DNA from: Congzhengia minquanensis
Lineage (GTDB): Bacteria > Bacillota > Clostridia > UBA1381 > UBA9506
Direction of reading: 5' to 3'
Assembly (NCBI RefSeq): GCF_014384785.1
Contig: NZ_JACRSU010000003.1
Location: forward strand, 186,001-250,000
Length of the DNA: 64,000 nucleotides
Under the pieces are notes generated by a model. That model did no database searches, had not been told where the DNA came from, and saw only the letters and a program-made list of their open reading frames with translations. This document shows positions 53,867-62,868 of the stretch, piece by piece; the first letter of the stretch is position 1; the number at the start of each line of letters is the position of its first letter. The position numbers and the translations under genes are program-made.

Positions 53867-55068
53867 TATTTTTCACCGTTTAGCTTTAAAACTTCGTCTA
53901 ATATTTTCATTCCGGCATCAAATTTGCTCATGTTGGGAAGCGGAATTTTCGCGCCGTTTTTCGTGAGCAAGGTAATGGTGTTGGTGTCAGTCCCAAACCC
54001 CGCGCCGGGTGTTCCAATGGTGTTGGCGCAAATCATATCCAAATTTTTTGCATTTAGTTTTTTTTCTGCGTTTTCCAAAAGGTTCTGTGTTTCCATGCAA
54101 AACCCTACTAAAATTTGTCCGCTCCGTTTTACCTGGCCCAGTTCTTTTAAAATATCCTTATTTTGAATCAGGGGAATTGTCAGCTCCCCGCCTTTTTTCA
54201 TTTTTTGTTCTGCTGTGTGCGCCGGGCGGTAGTCGGCCACCGCCGCGGCTTTTATGATAACGTCGCAGCTGGAAGCAAGTTCGGTGCATGCGCGGTACAT
54301 TTCCTCAGCGCTTATAACCTGCACAAACTCAATTCCAGGCGGAACAGAAAGGGCAGTTTCACCGGAAACCAGGGTAACTTCCGCACCACGGAAGTGTGCG
54401 GCCTTTGCAATTTCATAGCCCATTTTTCCGGTGGAATGGTTCGTGATATACCGCACAGGGTCAATGGCCTCCTGGGTTGCGCCTGCGGTGACCAAAATTC
54501 GCTTGCCTGCAAAATCTTTTGAAAAACCAATGGCCCGCACAGCCTCATACAACAGCCGGTCGGTGTCGGGCAGCTTTCCGCGGCCTGAGTCGCCGCAGGC
54601 AAGGTTTCCGCTTTCCGGTTCAACAAACAAAATGCTCCGCTGCTTTAATTTTTCCATATTTTCCTGGGTAGCGCAGTTTTCAAACATAGCAGTGTTCATG
54701 GCCGGAGCAACGAGCATGGGCGCTTTTGTTGCAAGCGCAACGGTCGACAGCATGTCGTCTGCAATTCCGGCTGCAATTTTGGCGATGATGTTGGCCGTGG
54801 CGGGCACAATGTATAAAAGGTCGGCCCATTTTGCCAAGGCAATGTGCTCAACCTCCCAAACAGCGGGAGCGCTGAACATGTTGTCGTCTGCCACCATATT
54901 TTGCGACATGGTGCGAAACGTTAACGGCGTTACAAATTCTGCAGCCGCCTTTGTCATAATCACCTTTACTTCCGCACCCTGCTTGCGCAGTTTGCTGATT
55001 AAGTCCGGTGTTTTATATGCGGCAATACCGCCCGTTACGCCAATTATAATGTGTTTTCCTTTCAGCAT
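53866..55068 (-). CDS. coaBC: Phosphopantothenoylcysteine decarboxylase/synthetase
   Basis: A 400-residue bifunctional coenzyme A enzyme. The flavin decarboxylase (1-180) has GGIAAYK, the catalytic-His region and PAMNTAMFENCATQENM; the CTP-dependent synthetase (190-400) has VTAGATQEAIDPVRYITNHSTGKMG with its parts split over the nucleotide site. It overlaps recX by seven bases. Confidence 0.95.
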   Translation of the reverse strand: MLKGKHIIIGVTGGIAAYKTPDLISKLRKQGAEVKVIMTKAAAEFVTPLTFRTMSQNMVADDNMFSAPAVWEVEHIALAKWADLLYIVPATANIIAKIAAGIADDMLSTVALATKAPMLVAPAMNTAMFENCATQENMEKLKQRSILFVEPESGNLACGDSGRGKLPDTDRLLYEAVRAIGFSKDFAGKRILVTAGATQEAIDPVRYITNHSTGKMGYEIAKAAHFRGAEVTLVSGETALSVPPGIEFVQVISAEEMYRACTELASSCDVIIKAAAVADYRPAHTAEQKMKKGGELTIPLIQNKDILKELGQVKRSGQILVGFCMETQNLLENAEKKLNAKNLDMICANTIGTPGAGFGTDTNTITLLTKNGAKIPLPNMSKFDAGMKILDEVLKLNGEK

Positions 55069-55700
55069 GAATACCCGTCCTCGCTTTCCGCTTTCAGTTT
55101 TCTAAGTGTGCTGTCTATGTCGTCAAAGCTGTATCCCCTTGCGGCAAAATACCGCTTTGCCCGCATCACGTTTTTCATGTCAAAATCGCCGCCGAGCTTC
55201 TTTTGCATAAGCTTTTCCAAATTCTCTGCTTCTACATCATTGCAGTCAAGCTCCTCTATGGCGTTTTCGGCAATTTCTGCAGGAATTCCTTTTTCCAAAA
55301 GCTTATATTTAATTTTTCTGCGGCCATACTTTTTTAAATTTAGGCAGTCAGAGGCAAATCTTCTGGCATAGTCGCTGTCATCAATCAGTTTATATTCTTT
55401 TAAAAACGCAAGGACCTTATTCGCCGTAGCCTCGTCGCCGGTGTGGTCCATTAGTTTTTGTTTCATGCCGCGCTCTGTATAACTCCTTGCAGAAACAAGA
55501 TTTGCGGCATAGGTTTTTGCACTTTCAAACAAAACAGTGTTTTTAATTTCACGCAGCCGTATTTCGTCAATCTCATCGTTTTCCTTCAATTTCAGCGCAT
55601 AAAGGCTAAAGGCATCAATTCCAAAGGCAAACGTATCGTCTAAAAAGACAGACATTCTGTTTTTATGTTTTTTCTGTGGTTCAATTTTTGTAATTTTCAT
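55062..55700 (-). CDS. recX: Regulatory protein RecX
   Basis: A 212-residue protein of three-helix repeats (RSYTERGMKQKLMDHTG, LKKYGRRKIKYKLLEKGIP, MRAKRYFAARGYSFDDI) that inhibits RecA filaments. ATG 55700 (MKITKIEPQ) follows GAGG; a longer frame upstream crosses the terminator and is rejected. First gene of the recX-coaBC-priA-def-fmt-ybaK operon. The operon lacks rpoZ and gmk, which usually precede coaBC in Firmicutes. Confidence 0.88.
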   Translation of the reverse strand: MKITKIEPQKKHKNRMSVFLDDTFAFGIDAFSLYALKLKENDEIDEIRLREIKNTVLFESAKTYAANLVSARSYTERGMKQKLMDHTGDEATANKVLAFLKEYKLIDDSDYARRFASDCLNLKKYGRRKIKYKLLEKGIPAEIAENAIEELDCNDVEAENLEKLMQKKLGGDFDMKNVMRAKRYFAARGYSFDDIDSTLRKLKAESEDGYSC

Positions 55701-55718
55701 GAAAACCTCAAAGGACAC

Positions 55719-55755
55719 AAAAGCAGGAACGCCAAACAGCGATCCTGCTTTTTTT
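55719..55755. terminator. Terminator between the oxidoreductase operon and recX
   Basis: Stem AAAAGCAGGA/TCCTGCTTTT (55719-55728 with 55743-55752) with a 14-base loop. On the minus strand it lies 11 bases after the beta-subunit gene. Confidence 0.85.
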
Positions 55756-55765
55756 ATTTGAAAGC

Positions 55766-56512
55766 TTATTTTTCTTCTGTTCTGTCGCAGTAAACGCCCA
55801 AAGGATAGTATGGAATCATATTCTCCTGAAGCCATTTAATCGCCTCTTCAGGCGCTAAGCCCCAGTTGGTAGGACAGGAGGATAACACTTCCACCATAGA
55901 AAATCCTTTTCCTTCGAGCTGCGTCTGAAATGCTTTTTTTATGGCCTTTTTCGCGCGGTTTACATTCTTCACACAGTCCACCGAAACACGCTCGATATAG
56001 GCCGCGCCCGATGTGGTAGCAAGCATCTCACTCACACGAAGGGGATAGCCCTGTGTTTTTGTGTCGCGGCCGTACGGAGAGGTTTGCGTTACCTGGCCGG
56101 GCAGGGTAGTGGGAGCCATCTGGCCGCCTGTCATGCCGTAAATTGCGTTGTTGATGAAAATTACGGTAATGTTTTCACCTCTTGAAGCAGCGTGGACGGT
56201 TTCTGCCGTTCCGATTGCCGCCAGGTCGCCGTCGCCCTGATAGGTGAACACCACTTTATCGGGATGAACGCGCTTAATTCCCGTTGCAACTGCCGGAGCC
56301 CTGCCGTGGGCGGCCTCCTGCATGTCACAGTTAAAATAGTCGTATGCAAACACCGCACAGCCAACCGGCGCAACGCCAATGGTAGAGCCTTCAATGCCCA
56401 GTTCGTCCATTACCTCAGCCACTAGCCTGTGCACAATGCCGTGGGTGCAGCCCGGGCAATAGTGCAGGGTAACGTCGCAAAGTGCGTGTGGTTTTTTAAA
56501 TACCTGTTCCAT
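55766..56512 (-). CDS. korB: 2-oxoacid:ferredoxin oxidoreductase, beta subunit
   Basis: A 248-residue TPP-binding subunit: [19 protein letters not shown], the TPP motif [12 protein letters not shown] with [17 protein letters not shown], and the C-terminal SCPTNWG. It holds the Cys residues for a 4Fe-4S cluster. One base overlaps with the alpha gene. Together with alpha it decarboxylates a 2-oxoacid (2-oxoglutarate or branched-chain type) and passes electrons to ferredoxin. Confidence 0.9.
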   Translation of the reverse strand: MEQVFKKPHALCDVTLHYCPGCTHGIVHRLVAEVMDELGIEGSTIGVAPVGCAVFAYDYFNCDMQEAAHGRAPAVATGIKRVHPDKVVFTYQGDGDLAAIGTAETVHAASRGENITVIFINNAIYGMTGGQMAPTTLPGQVTQTSPYGRDTKTQGYPLRVSEMLATTSGAAYIERVSVDCVKNVNRAKKAIKKAFQTQLEGKGFSMVEVLSSCPTNWGLAPEEAIKWLQENMIPYYPLGVYCDRTEEK

Positions 56513-57579
56513 TATTTTTCACCCCCAACAATCTTTTTAACCTCATCAATAATTTCATTGGGATACGGAATATTTCCGCCGGTTCTGCCGTAGAAATGAA
56601 CCGGAATTCTGCCGTTTACGGCAAGACGAACGTCTTCAACCATCTGCCCCATGCTCATTTCAACCGTTAAAACAGCTTTCGCGCAGGCAGTTTCTTTCAC
56701 ATATGCTTCAGACGGGAACGGCCAAAGGGTAATCGGGCGGATTAACCCGGCTTTAATTCCCTGCGCACGCAGTTCATCCACTGCGTTTTTGCAGATACGG
56801 GCAACAGAGCCGTATGCAGTTAAAATAAACTCTGCGTCGTCTGTCTGATATGCTTCATATTTGGTTTCGTTCTGTTCAATGGTTTTATATTTTTCGTAGC
56901 GCTCCAGCGTAATTTTTTCCAGCACATTGGGCTGAATATAAAGGGAATTGATGATGTTGTGTTCCCGTTTCATTTCAGTTCCCGTGGTGGCCCATGTCTT
57001 TTCAGGAATTGTTCTTTTCGATTTTTTCTGTTCAAACACAACGGGCTCCATCATCTGGCCCAGCATGCCGTCTGCCAAAATCATAACCGGTGTTCTGTAA
57101 ATATCCGCTAAGTCAAATGCGTCAGACGTCATGTCAACAATTTCCTGCACGGAGCTGGGGGCCAAAACAATCAGTCTGTAATCGCCGTGGCCGTGTCCCT
57201 TGGTGGCCTGAAAATAGTCAGACTGAGCAGGCTGAATGCCGCCTAAGCCCGGGCCCGCACGTACAACGTTTATCACAACGCAGGGCAGGTCAGCGCCTGC
57301 CATGTATGAAATTGCCTCCGCCTTTAAGCTAATGCCGGGGGAGGAAGATGATGTCATAACTCTTGCGCCGGCGCCGGCTGCGCCGTAAACCATGTTAGCC
57401 GCAGAAACTTCACTTTCCGCCTGGAGAAACACACCGCCGATTTTCGGCATACGCTTCGCCATATATGCGCTCACTTCCGTCTGCGGAGTGATGGGATAAC
57501 CGAAAAAGTACCGGCAGCCGGCCATGATTGCAGCTTCTGCTATGGCTTCGTTGCCTTTTACCAAAACCTTTTCTGCCAT
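56512..57579 (-). CDS. korA: 2-oxoacid:ferredoxin oxidoreductase, alpha subunit
   Basis: A 355-residue subunit: [27 protein letters not shown] at the start, [22 protein letters not shown], and the C-terminal transketolase-like part with [14 protein letters not shown]. It is the fold partner of the beta subunit. RBS AAAGGA ahead of ATG 57579. Substrate class (Kor versus Vor) is not decided by sequence alone. Confidence 0.9.
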   Translation of the reverse strand: MAEKVLVKGNEAIAEAAIMAGCRYFFGYPITPQTEVSAYMAKRMPKIGGVFLQAESEVSAANMVYGAAGAGARVMTSSSSPGISLKAEAISYMAGADLPCVVINVVRAGPGLGGIQPAQSDYFQATKGHGHGDYRLIVLAPSSVQEIVDMTSDAFDLADIYRTPVMILADGMLGQMMEPVVFEQKKSKRTIPEKTWATTGTEMKREHNIINSLYIQPNVLEKITLERYEKYKTIEQNETKYEAYQTDDAEFILTAYGSVARICKNAVDELRAQGIKAGLIRPITLWPFPSEAYVKETACAKAVLTVEMSMGQMVEDVRLAVNGRIPVHFYGRTGGNIPYPNEIIDEVKKIVGGEK

Positions 57580-57609
57580 GAATATATCAATCCTTTCTGT
57601 AAATAATCT

Positions 57610-57816
57610 TTATTTAAAAACCTCTATTGCGCAGTCCGGGCACATGGTAGCGCACATTGCGCAGCCGATACACTCGTCAGGGTTCACAGCCTCAATGGGA
57701 CGGTAGCCCTTTTTGTTCAGTTTATCTTTTGCTGGTGCCAAGACCTTTTTCGGACATGCAGAGGCACAGAGGTAGCAGCCTTTGCATACGTCGTCTAAAA
57801 TAACAACCTTTGCCAT
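57610..57816 (-). CDS. korD: Two-cluster ferredoxin subunit (delta)
   Basis: A 68-residue ferredoxin-type subunit with CKGCYLCASACP and CIGCAMCATMCP, binding two 4Fe-4S clusters. Start ATG 57816 (MAKVVILDD); a longer frame upstream has a poor ribosome binding site. It precedes the alpha gene as in Kor/Vor operons. The gamma subunit gene is absent from the window. Confidence 0.9.
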   Translation of the reverse strand: MAKVVILDDVCKGCYLCASACPKKVLAPAKDKLNKKGYRPIEAVNPDECIGCAMCATMCPDCAIEVFK

Positions 57817-57898
57817 ATCATTTCTTGCCTTTCTGCCCACGTAAATTGAATAAAAGCAGGTCTGACAGTGGGCGGCCAGACCGCGGAAAAAAACTGAA

Positions 57899-58558
57899 TT
57901 AGATTTTTGAGATGCGGCACTTTATTGGAAATAGCTTTTGCGAAATCTCAGGGCTGAGATGCTCAGCCGCTTTTTCGGTGGCGCATACAAATTTTATGGG
58001 AAGGCCGGTTTTCCGGCTGACGTCTTCTAAAATTTCATAGCCTTCCGCAACAATGAAAGACGTAGTTTCCTCTGCAATGTTCGTGTCGGAAATGAGGCCT
58101 GTAACCGTAAGACGCGAGGCAATTTCAATGTCTTCTTTCATCTGGATAATTTCGTCGGCATTCGATGTCAGCGGCCGGCGGGTGTTCACCACCAGATAAA
58201 GCTCATAACCGCTTTCGTCAAAGTATTTTTTATACCGCCCCAATGCAATTGCTCCGTCGTCGTCGCCGCCCACATCTAAAATGATTTTTGCATCTTCTTC
58301 CTCAAAAATCCGCATAATTTCAGGCGGCAGAACAGGAATGTCCACATTCGTTCCGGCATAGGCCGGAGCAATTACACAAATTCCGGCGTCTTCTAAAAGA
58401 GCCCGGGCATCGTTTGAACGGAAATAGGGGTTAACAATGTCCAAATCCACCAAAAAGACTTTTTCGCAAGTCTTTTTTAAAGACAGCGCGTAGTTAACTG
58501 AAAATTCCGTTTTTCCGCTGCCGTAATGGCCCGTTACAATATATATATTACTTTTCAT
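57899..58558 (-). CDS. P-loop ATPase linked to the oxidoreductase
   Basis: A 219-residue SIMIBI-type nucleotide-binding protein with Walker A GHYGSGKTEFSVN, VDLDIVNPYFRSND and DVGGDDDGA. It resembles MinD/ParA-like ATPases found just upstream of ferredoxin-dependent 2-oxoacid oxidoreductases in Clostridia; the role (assembly of iron-sulfur clusters or subunits) is inferred. It lies 80 bases before the ferredoxin gene, same strand. Confidence 0.75.
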   Translation of the reverse strand: MKSNIYIVTGHYGSGKTEFSVNYALSLKKTCEKVFLVDLDIVNPYFRSNDARALLEDAGICVIAPAYAGTNVDIPVLPPEIMRIFEEEDAKIILDVGGDDDGAIALGRYKKYFDESGYELYLVVNTRRPLTSNADEIIQMKEDIEIASRLTVTGLISDTNIAEETTSFIVAEGYEILEDVSRKTGLPIKFVCATEKAAEHLSPEISQKLFPIKCRISKI

Positions 58559-58698
58559 AGAAATACATCACGCCCAATATACAATTTGATTGGATAACAT
58601 CTTTCAGTATAGCACAGTTTCGCTGTTATGTAAAGTTGTAACCGGAAAAAAGCCGCTTTTATTTACTTTTTTTTAATTAATTTTGCTTAATTTGACAA

Positions 58699-59598
58699 TT
58701 AAAGCGCACCCACCACAACCGACGCAATGGCGCACAGAATAGAGATAACGTCAACGAGATGCAGTTTCCGTTCTTTAAACACAACGACGGACAAAAATGC
58801 AGTGATTAAAATTCCCAAAGAGGTGCCCAAAATGGTCATAAGCGCAATGCTCATGCCCCCCATAACCACAAATGCCAGAAGGGTTGAAGCGTTAGAAGTC
58901 ACTGCGCTGGCAGCTACATAAGCAATGTGCTTCGGCGTAATTTTTTTCAGCTCGGTTTTGATGGAGGACTGCCGTTTGGAAAGCACCAGAAAGCCCGCTG
59001 CGGAGACAAAAAACATAACCAAATTCATAAGAAAACAATATGCATTTTCGTTGGTGACAATTGGGCTGCTTTGAAACAGCTTCAGCAGAACCACATACAT
59101 TCCGTTCATAAAAAACAGTACGGCGCAGCAGATGTAACCGATAACGGTCCCGCGCTCTTTGGGTTTTCCCTTTGCGGCAATCGGAAGCAGAACCGCCGAA
59201 GCCATTAACGCAGCGCTGACCCAAAATAATAGAGTTGTGCGCTCATTTAAAAACAAAATTCCAAATAAAACGGGAATGATCATGCTGCCGCAGCTTTGAG
59301 AAAAGGAAAGGGTAATCAGGTCAATATACTTCATTGCTACTACGCCTAAAATTACCACAATCACAGTGTCTAAACCTGCGACAATGGAGTAGAGAATTGT
59401 CGGGCTGTTTACCTCCAGCCGAAAGCCGCCGGTAATGAAAAAGAATGTCATGGCACACAGTGACATGATAAGAGAAAACAGACAATAGGCAGCGTTGCCA
59501 GCAGGCGCCGTTTTTTGATACTGCTTGATAAAACCGTTGCTGATGCCGCCGATTGCGGATTTTATAATTAAGACGAATATGTAAAACCAGGCTCCCAT
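58699..59598 (-). CDS. EamA/DMT-family transporter
   Basis: A 299-residue protein with about ten membrane helices in two five-helix halves, each of the drug/metabolite transporter type (IIPVLFGILFLNERTTLLFW in the first half, VVVFKERKLHLVDVISILCA in the second). Substrate unknown. ATG 59598 behind GGAGGG. Divergent from the LacI gene, about 190 bases away. Confidence 0.88.
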   Translation of the reverse strand: MGAWFYIFVLIIKSAIGGISNGFIKQYQKTAPAGNAAYCLFSLIMSLCAMTFFFITGGFRLEVNSPTILYSIVAGLDTVIVVILGVVAMKYIDLITLSFSQSCGSMIIPVLFGILFLNERTTLLFWVSAALMASAVLLPIAAKGKPKERGTVIGYICCAVLFFMNGMYVVLLKLFQSSPIVTNENAYCFLMNLVMFFVSAAGFLVLSKRQSSIKTELKKITPKHIAYVAASAVTSNASTLLAFVVMGGMSIALMTILGTSLGILITAFLSVVVFKERKLHLVDVISILCAIASVVVGAL

Positions 59599-59703
59599 AC
59601 GGACCCTCCAAACAAAATAATATTACCATGATTATATATGATAATGGAAACTCGGTCAATACATTGAACCGAAATAATTCTTGCAAAATTTAACGGAATA
59701 TGC

Positions 59704-59732
59704 TTGACATTTTTTTATGGCTTTGGTATAAT
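59704..59732 (+). promoter_or_regulatory. Promoter of the LacI sugar operon
   Basis: TTGACA (59704-59709), 17 bases, TATAAT (59727-59732). It excludes the ATG at 59700 as the regulator start. Confidence 0.88.
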
Positions 59733-59760
59733 GTAAACGATTTCTTGGGAAAACGATTTC
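59733..59760 (+). promoter_or_regulatory. Twin LacI-type operators
   Basis: GTAAACGATTTC (59733-59744) and GAAAACGATTTC (59749-59760), 16 bases apart. Both have the near-palindromic GAAA-N-CG-N-TTTC plan with the central CG read by LacI-family hinge helices. They cover the transcription start, so the regulator should repress its own operon. Confidence 0.72.
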
Positions 59761-59783
59761 AGAGTGATAAGGAGGCGGGTAAA

Positions 59784-60767
59784 ATCGCAAATATTAAAGA
59801 TGTTGCAAAAATGGCAAACGTGTCGGTGGCAACGGTTTCGCGCGTTTTGAACAAGACCCGCCACGTTTCGGAAGAGATTGAAAAAGCGGTGCTTGAGGCC
59901 GCCCGGGAGCTGGGCTACACTCCCAACCTTCTGGGGAAAAATCTGCGGCAGAAGCGCACAGGCATTATTTTGGTGATGATGTCCACGCTTACAAATTCCT
60001 TTTGCTCTAAAGTAGTAACGGGAATTGCAAACGAAGCGGAAAAGCACAACTATCATATTATGATTTGTGCCACAAATGGCTTGCCTGAGAAAGAAAAAAT
60101 TTATTTGGGCCTGGTGAAAAACCGCATGGCAGACGGCATGATTGTGTTAAACAGCACCCTTTCTGCTGACGAAATGTCCTTAATTTCAAACCACGCGGCA
60201 ATTGTCCAGTGCAGTGAATACACAGCCAGCGAAAACACGCCGTTCGTTTCAATTGACAACGGCCTTGCTGCCAAGGACGCTTGTGAGCACCTGATTTTAA
60301 ACGGCAGAAAACGGATTTTGTTTATCGGCGTGGACAACAGCCTGATTTCCTCGCATCTTAGGATGGAGGGATACCGCCAGGCACTGAGCTGCCACGGCCT
60401 GCCCTTCGATCCGGGGCTGGTACTCTACAGCAACTATGGCTACCGCAACACCATGCGCATGGTAGACAGATATTTGGAGGAGGGTCACACGTTCGACGCG
60501 GTGTTTGCCATTTCAGACCGCATGGCGGCCGGCGCGGTGTCAGCTTTGCGCAAGCATGGGCTCACTGTTCCGGAGGATATTGAAGTGATTGGCTTTGACA
60601 ATACGGACATTGCCTACATGGTGGAGCCGCCGTTGACAACCGTTTCCCAGCCGCAGACAGAAATGGGAAAACGCGCGTTTTCCATTCTTTATGAAAAGCT
60701 AAACGGAGGAGAGCCTGAAAATGTAATTCTCCCACATAAATTGATTGTAAGAAAGTCCGCTAAATAA
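59784..60767 (+). CDS. LacI-family regulator
   Basis: About 327 residues. N-terminal HTH and hinge (NIKDVAKMANVSVATVSRVL) followed by a periplasmic-binding-like sensor domain (about 60-325, with VIGFDNTDIAYMVEPPLTTV). Start: the frame is open from an ATG at 59700, but that lies in the promoter; AAGGAGG (59770-59776) is eight bases ahead of ATC 59784, exactly where relatives start with M-A-N-I-K-D. Either AUC is used or a TTG at 59745 is. First gene of the operon. Confidence 0.82.
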   Translation: MANIKDVAKMANVSVATVSRVLNKTRHVSEEIEKAVLEAARELGYTPNLLGKNLRQKRTGIILVMMSTLTNSFCSKVVTGIANEAEKHNYHIMICATNGLPEKEKIYLGLVKNRMADGMIVLNSTLSADEMSLISNHAAIVQCSEYTASENTPFVSIDNGLAAKDACEHLILNGRKRILFIGVDNSLISSHLRMEGYRQALSCHGLPFDPGLVLYSNYGYRNTMRMVDRYLEEGHTFDAVFAISDRMAAGAVSALRKHGLTVPEDIEVIGFDNTDIAYMVEPPLTTVSQPQTEMGKRAFSILYEKLNGGEPENVILPHKLIVRKSAK

Positions 60768-60820
60768 TGCATTAAAAATATATAAATAAATATATAAATA
60801 AAAATCGGAGGTAATGTTTT

Positions 60821-61786
60821 ATGAAACTTTCAGTTGTAAATTCAGCATGTGCCGGCATGTCCTTAGAGGAAACCCTGGCCTATCTTTCGCCACTGGGCGT
60901 TGATTCATTGGAGGTGGGCGCAGGCGGCTATCCTGGTGACTGTCACCTGAACACAAAAGAAATGATTGCGCATCCTGAAAAGGCAAAAGAAATGCTCGAC
61001 CTGTTCAAAAAATATAATATGGATATTGCGGCAATTTCCTGCCACGGAAACCCCCTGCACCCGAACAAGGAACAAGCAGAAAGCTTCCACAACGATTTTA
61101 AAAACGCCATTTTGGCGGCGGAGCTTTTGGGGGTTGACACCATTGTTGGGTTTGCCGGCTGCCCGGGCGACTGTGAAACCTCCCAGAACCCCAACTGGGT
61201 AACCTGCGCTTGGCCGCCGGAATATTTAGATATTCAAAAATGGCAGTGGGAAGAAAAGGTTATTCCTTACTGGAAAGACATGGCCGCATTTGCAAAAGAA
61301 CACGGCATTAAAAAAATTGCATTTGAAATGCATCCCGGTTTTGTGGTTTATAACCCCGAAACACTCTTGCGGCTGCGCGCTGCAGTGGGCGACATCATTG
61401 GTGCAAACGTTGACCCCAGTCACTTAATCTGGCAGGGAATGGACCCGAAAGAGGTTATTAAAGAGCTGTCCGGCGCAATTTATTACTTCCACGCGAAGGA
61501 CACGAAGATTGACAAAGCAAACACAGCGAAAAACGGCGTATTAGACTATAAACATTACGGCGATGTGTTAAACCGCTCCTGGGTGTTCAGAACCGTGGGC
61601 TACGGCAACGGCAAGGAATATTGGAACGATTTGATCAGCACCTTAAAGGCTGTTGGCTATGACGGCGTGGTTTCCATTGAGCATGAGGACTCGCTTATGT
61701 CTGTAAAAGAGGGTTTGGAAAAAGCAATTGCGTTTATGAAAGATGTTTTAATTTATGAGAAAGCAGGCGAAATGTGGTGGGCGTAA
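60821..61786 (+). CDS. Sugar phosphate isomerase/epimerase-type TIM barrel
   Basis: A 321-residue AP-endonuclease-2-fold barrel. The metal ligands expected for the fold occur in AFEMHPGF (Glu), GANVDPSHLIW (Asp, His), YYFHAKDT (His) and SIEHED (Glu). Such proteins isomerise or dehydrate keto-sugars and inositols. ATCGGAGGTAATG precedes the start; the end overlaps the next gene by about 10 bases. Confidence 0.85.
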   Translation: MKLSVVNSACAGMSLEETLAYLSPLGVDSLEVGAGGYPGDCHLNTKEMIAHPEKAKEMLDLFKKYNMDIAAISCHGNPLHPNKEQAESFHNDFKNAILAAELLGVDTIVGFAGCPGDCETSQNPNWVTCAWPPEYLDIQKWQWEEKVIPYWKDMAAFAKEHGIKKIAFEMHPGFVVYNPETLLRLRAAVGDIIGANVDPSHLIWQGMDPKEVIKELSGAIYYFHAKDTKIDKANTAKNGVLDYKHYGDVLNRSWVFRTVGYGNGKEYWNDLISTLKAVGYDGVVSIEHEDSLMSVKEGLEKAIAFMKDVLIYEKAGEMWWA

Positions 61787-62847
61787 ACAAAATTTATAAC
61801 GTTGGTATTATCGGCTTTGGCGGCATGGCGTCGAACCACTTTAAACAGTCGAAAGAGCTTGACCGCATCAACATGAAGGGCGTTTTCGACATAAACCCTG
61901 AACGTATGGAATTTGCGAAAGCAAACGGAATGGTTACATATGAATCCAGAGAAGCGCTGCTGAATGACCCTGACATTGACATTGTGCTGATTGCAACGCC
62001 CAATGATGTTCACAGGGAAATTGCAATTGAGGCGCTGCGCGCCGGCAAAAACGTGCTGTGCGAAAAGCCTGTTACCATTGAGAGCTGGGAATTGGAAGAA
62101 ATTATGAAAGTTGCTGCAGAAACGGGCAAGGTGTTTACCGTTGACCAGAACAGGCGTGTGAACAAAGATTTTGTTGCAATGCGCCGGGCAGTGGAACAAG
62201 GCCTTTTGGGAGACGTTTATGTAATTGAGTCGAGAGTGGAGGGTTCCCGCGGCGTGCCTGCCGGATGGAGAATTGACAAAAAGCAGGGCGGCGGTATGAT
62301 GCTGGACTGGGGCGTTCATTTAATTGACCAGATTATGTATATGTATGACGCGAAAGTAACCAACGTGTTTTGCAAAATGTATAGCATCAACTACCCCGAC
62401 GTGGACGACAATTTCAGGCTCACCATGACGCTGGATAACGGCGTAACAGCCCACATTGAGGTTTCCACAAACAACTTTATTAAGCACCCGAGATGGTATG
62501 TTTTGGGTAAAGATGGCACGCTTCAAATTGACGATTGGGACTGCGAGGGCAAAATCATCCGCTGTAAAGACCGGGAGGACACCTGGAGCGCGGAAATTCC
62601 AAAGTCGAAGGCCGGCCCATCGAAAACCATGGCGCCCAGAAGCGACGATTCGGTTGACATTATCCCCATTTCCGCTCCGGAAGACGTGGTGGACAATTTA
62701 AATCCTACCTATTGGCAGTTGATTGACACGTTAGACGGCAAGTGTGAATTAAAAATTAAGCCTGAACAGGCAATGCGTGTCATTAAGGTTATGGAGGCGG
62801 CTTTTCAGTCCTCTGAAACAGGCGAAGCGATTAAAACGGATATTTAA
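61774..62847 (+). CDS. Gfo/Idh/MocA-family oxidoreductase
   Basis: A 357-residue NAD(P)-dependent dehydrogenase: GIIGFGGMASNHF at the cofactor fold, EKPVTIE (catalytic Lys), GGGMMLDWGVHLIDQIMY (D-x-x-x-H substrate site). GTG at 61774 (or 61777) inside the previous gene. With an isomerase/epimerase partner such enzymes oxidise a sugar at C3 or an inositol hydroxyl. Confidence 0.87.
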   Translation: MVGVNKIYNVGIIGFGGMASNHFKQSKELDRINMKGVFDINPERMEFAKANGMVTYESREALLNDPDIDIVLIATPNDVHREIAIEALRAGKNVLCEKPVTIESWELEEIMKVAAETGKVFTVDQNRRVNKDFVAMRRAVEQGLLGDVYVIESRVEGSRGVPAGWRIDKKQGGGMMLDWGVHLIDQIMYMYDAKVTNVFCKMYSINYPDVDDNFRLTMTLDNGVTAHIEVSTNNFIKHPRWYVLGKDGTLQIDDWDCEGKIIRCKDREDTWSAEIPKSKAGPSKTMAPRSDDSVDIIPISAPEDVVDNLNPTYWQLIDTLDGKCELKIKPEQAMRVIKVMEAAFQSSETGEAIKTDI

Positions 62848-62868
62848 CAATAAAAGGAGACGAATTTC

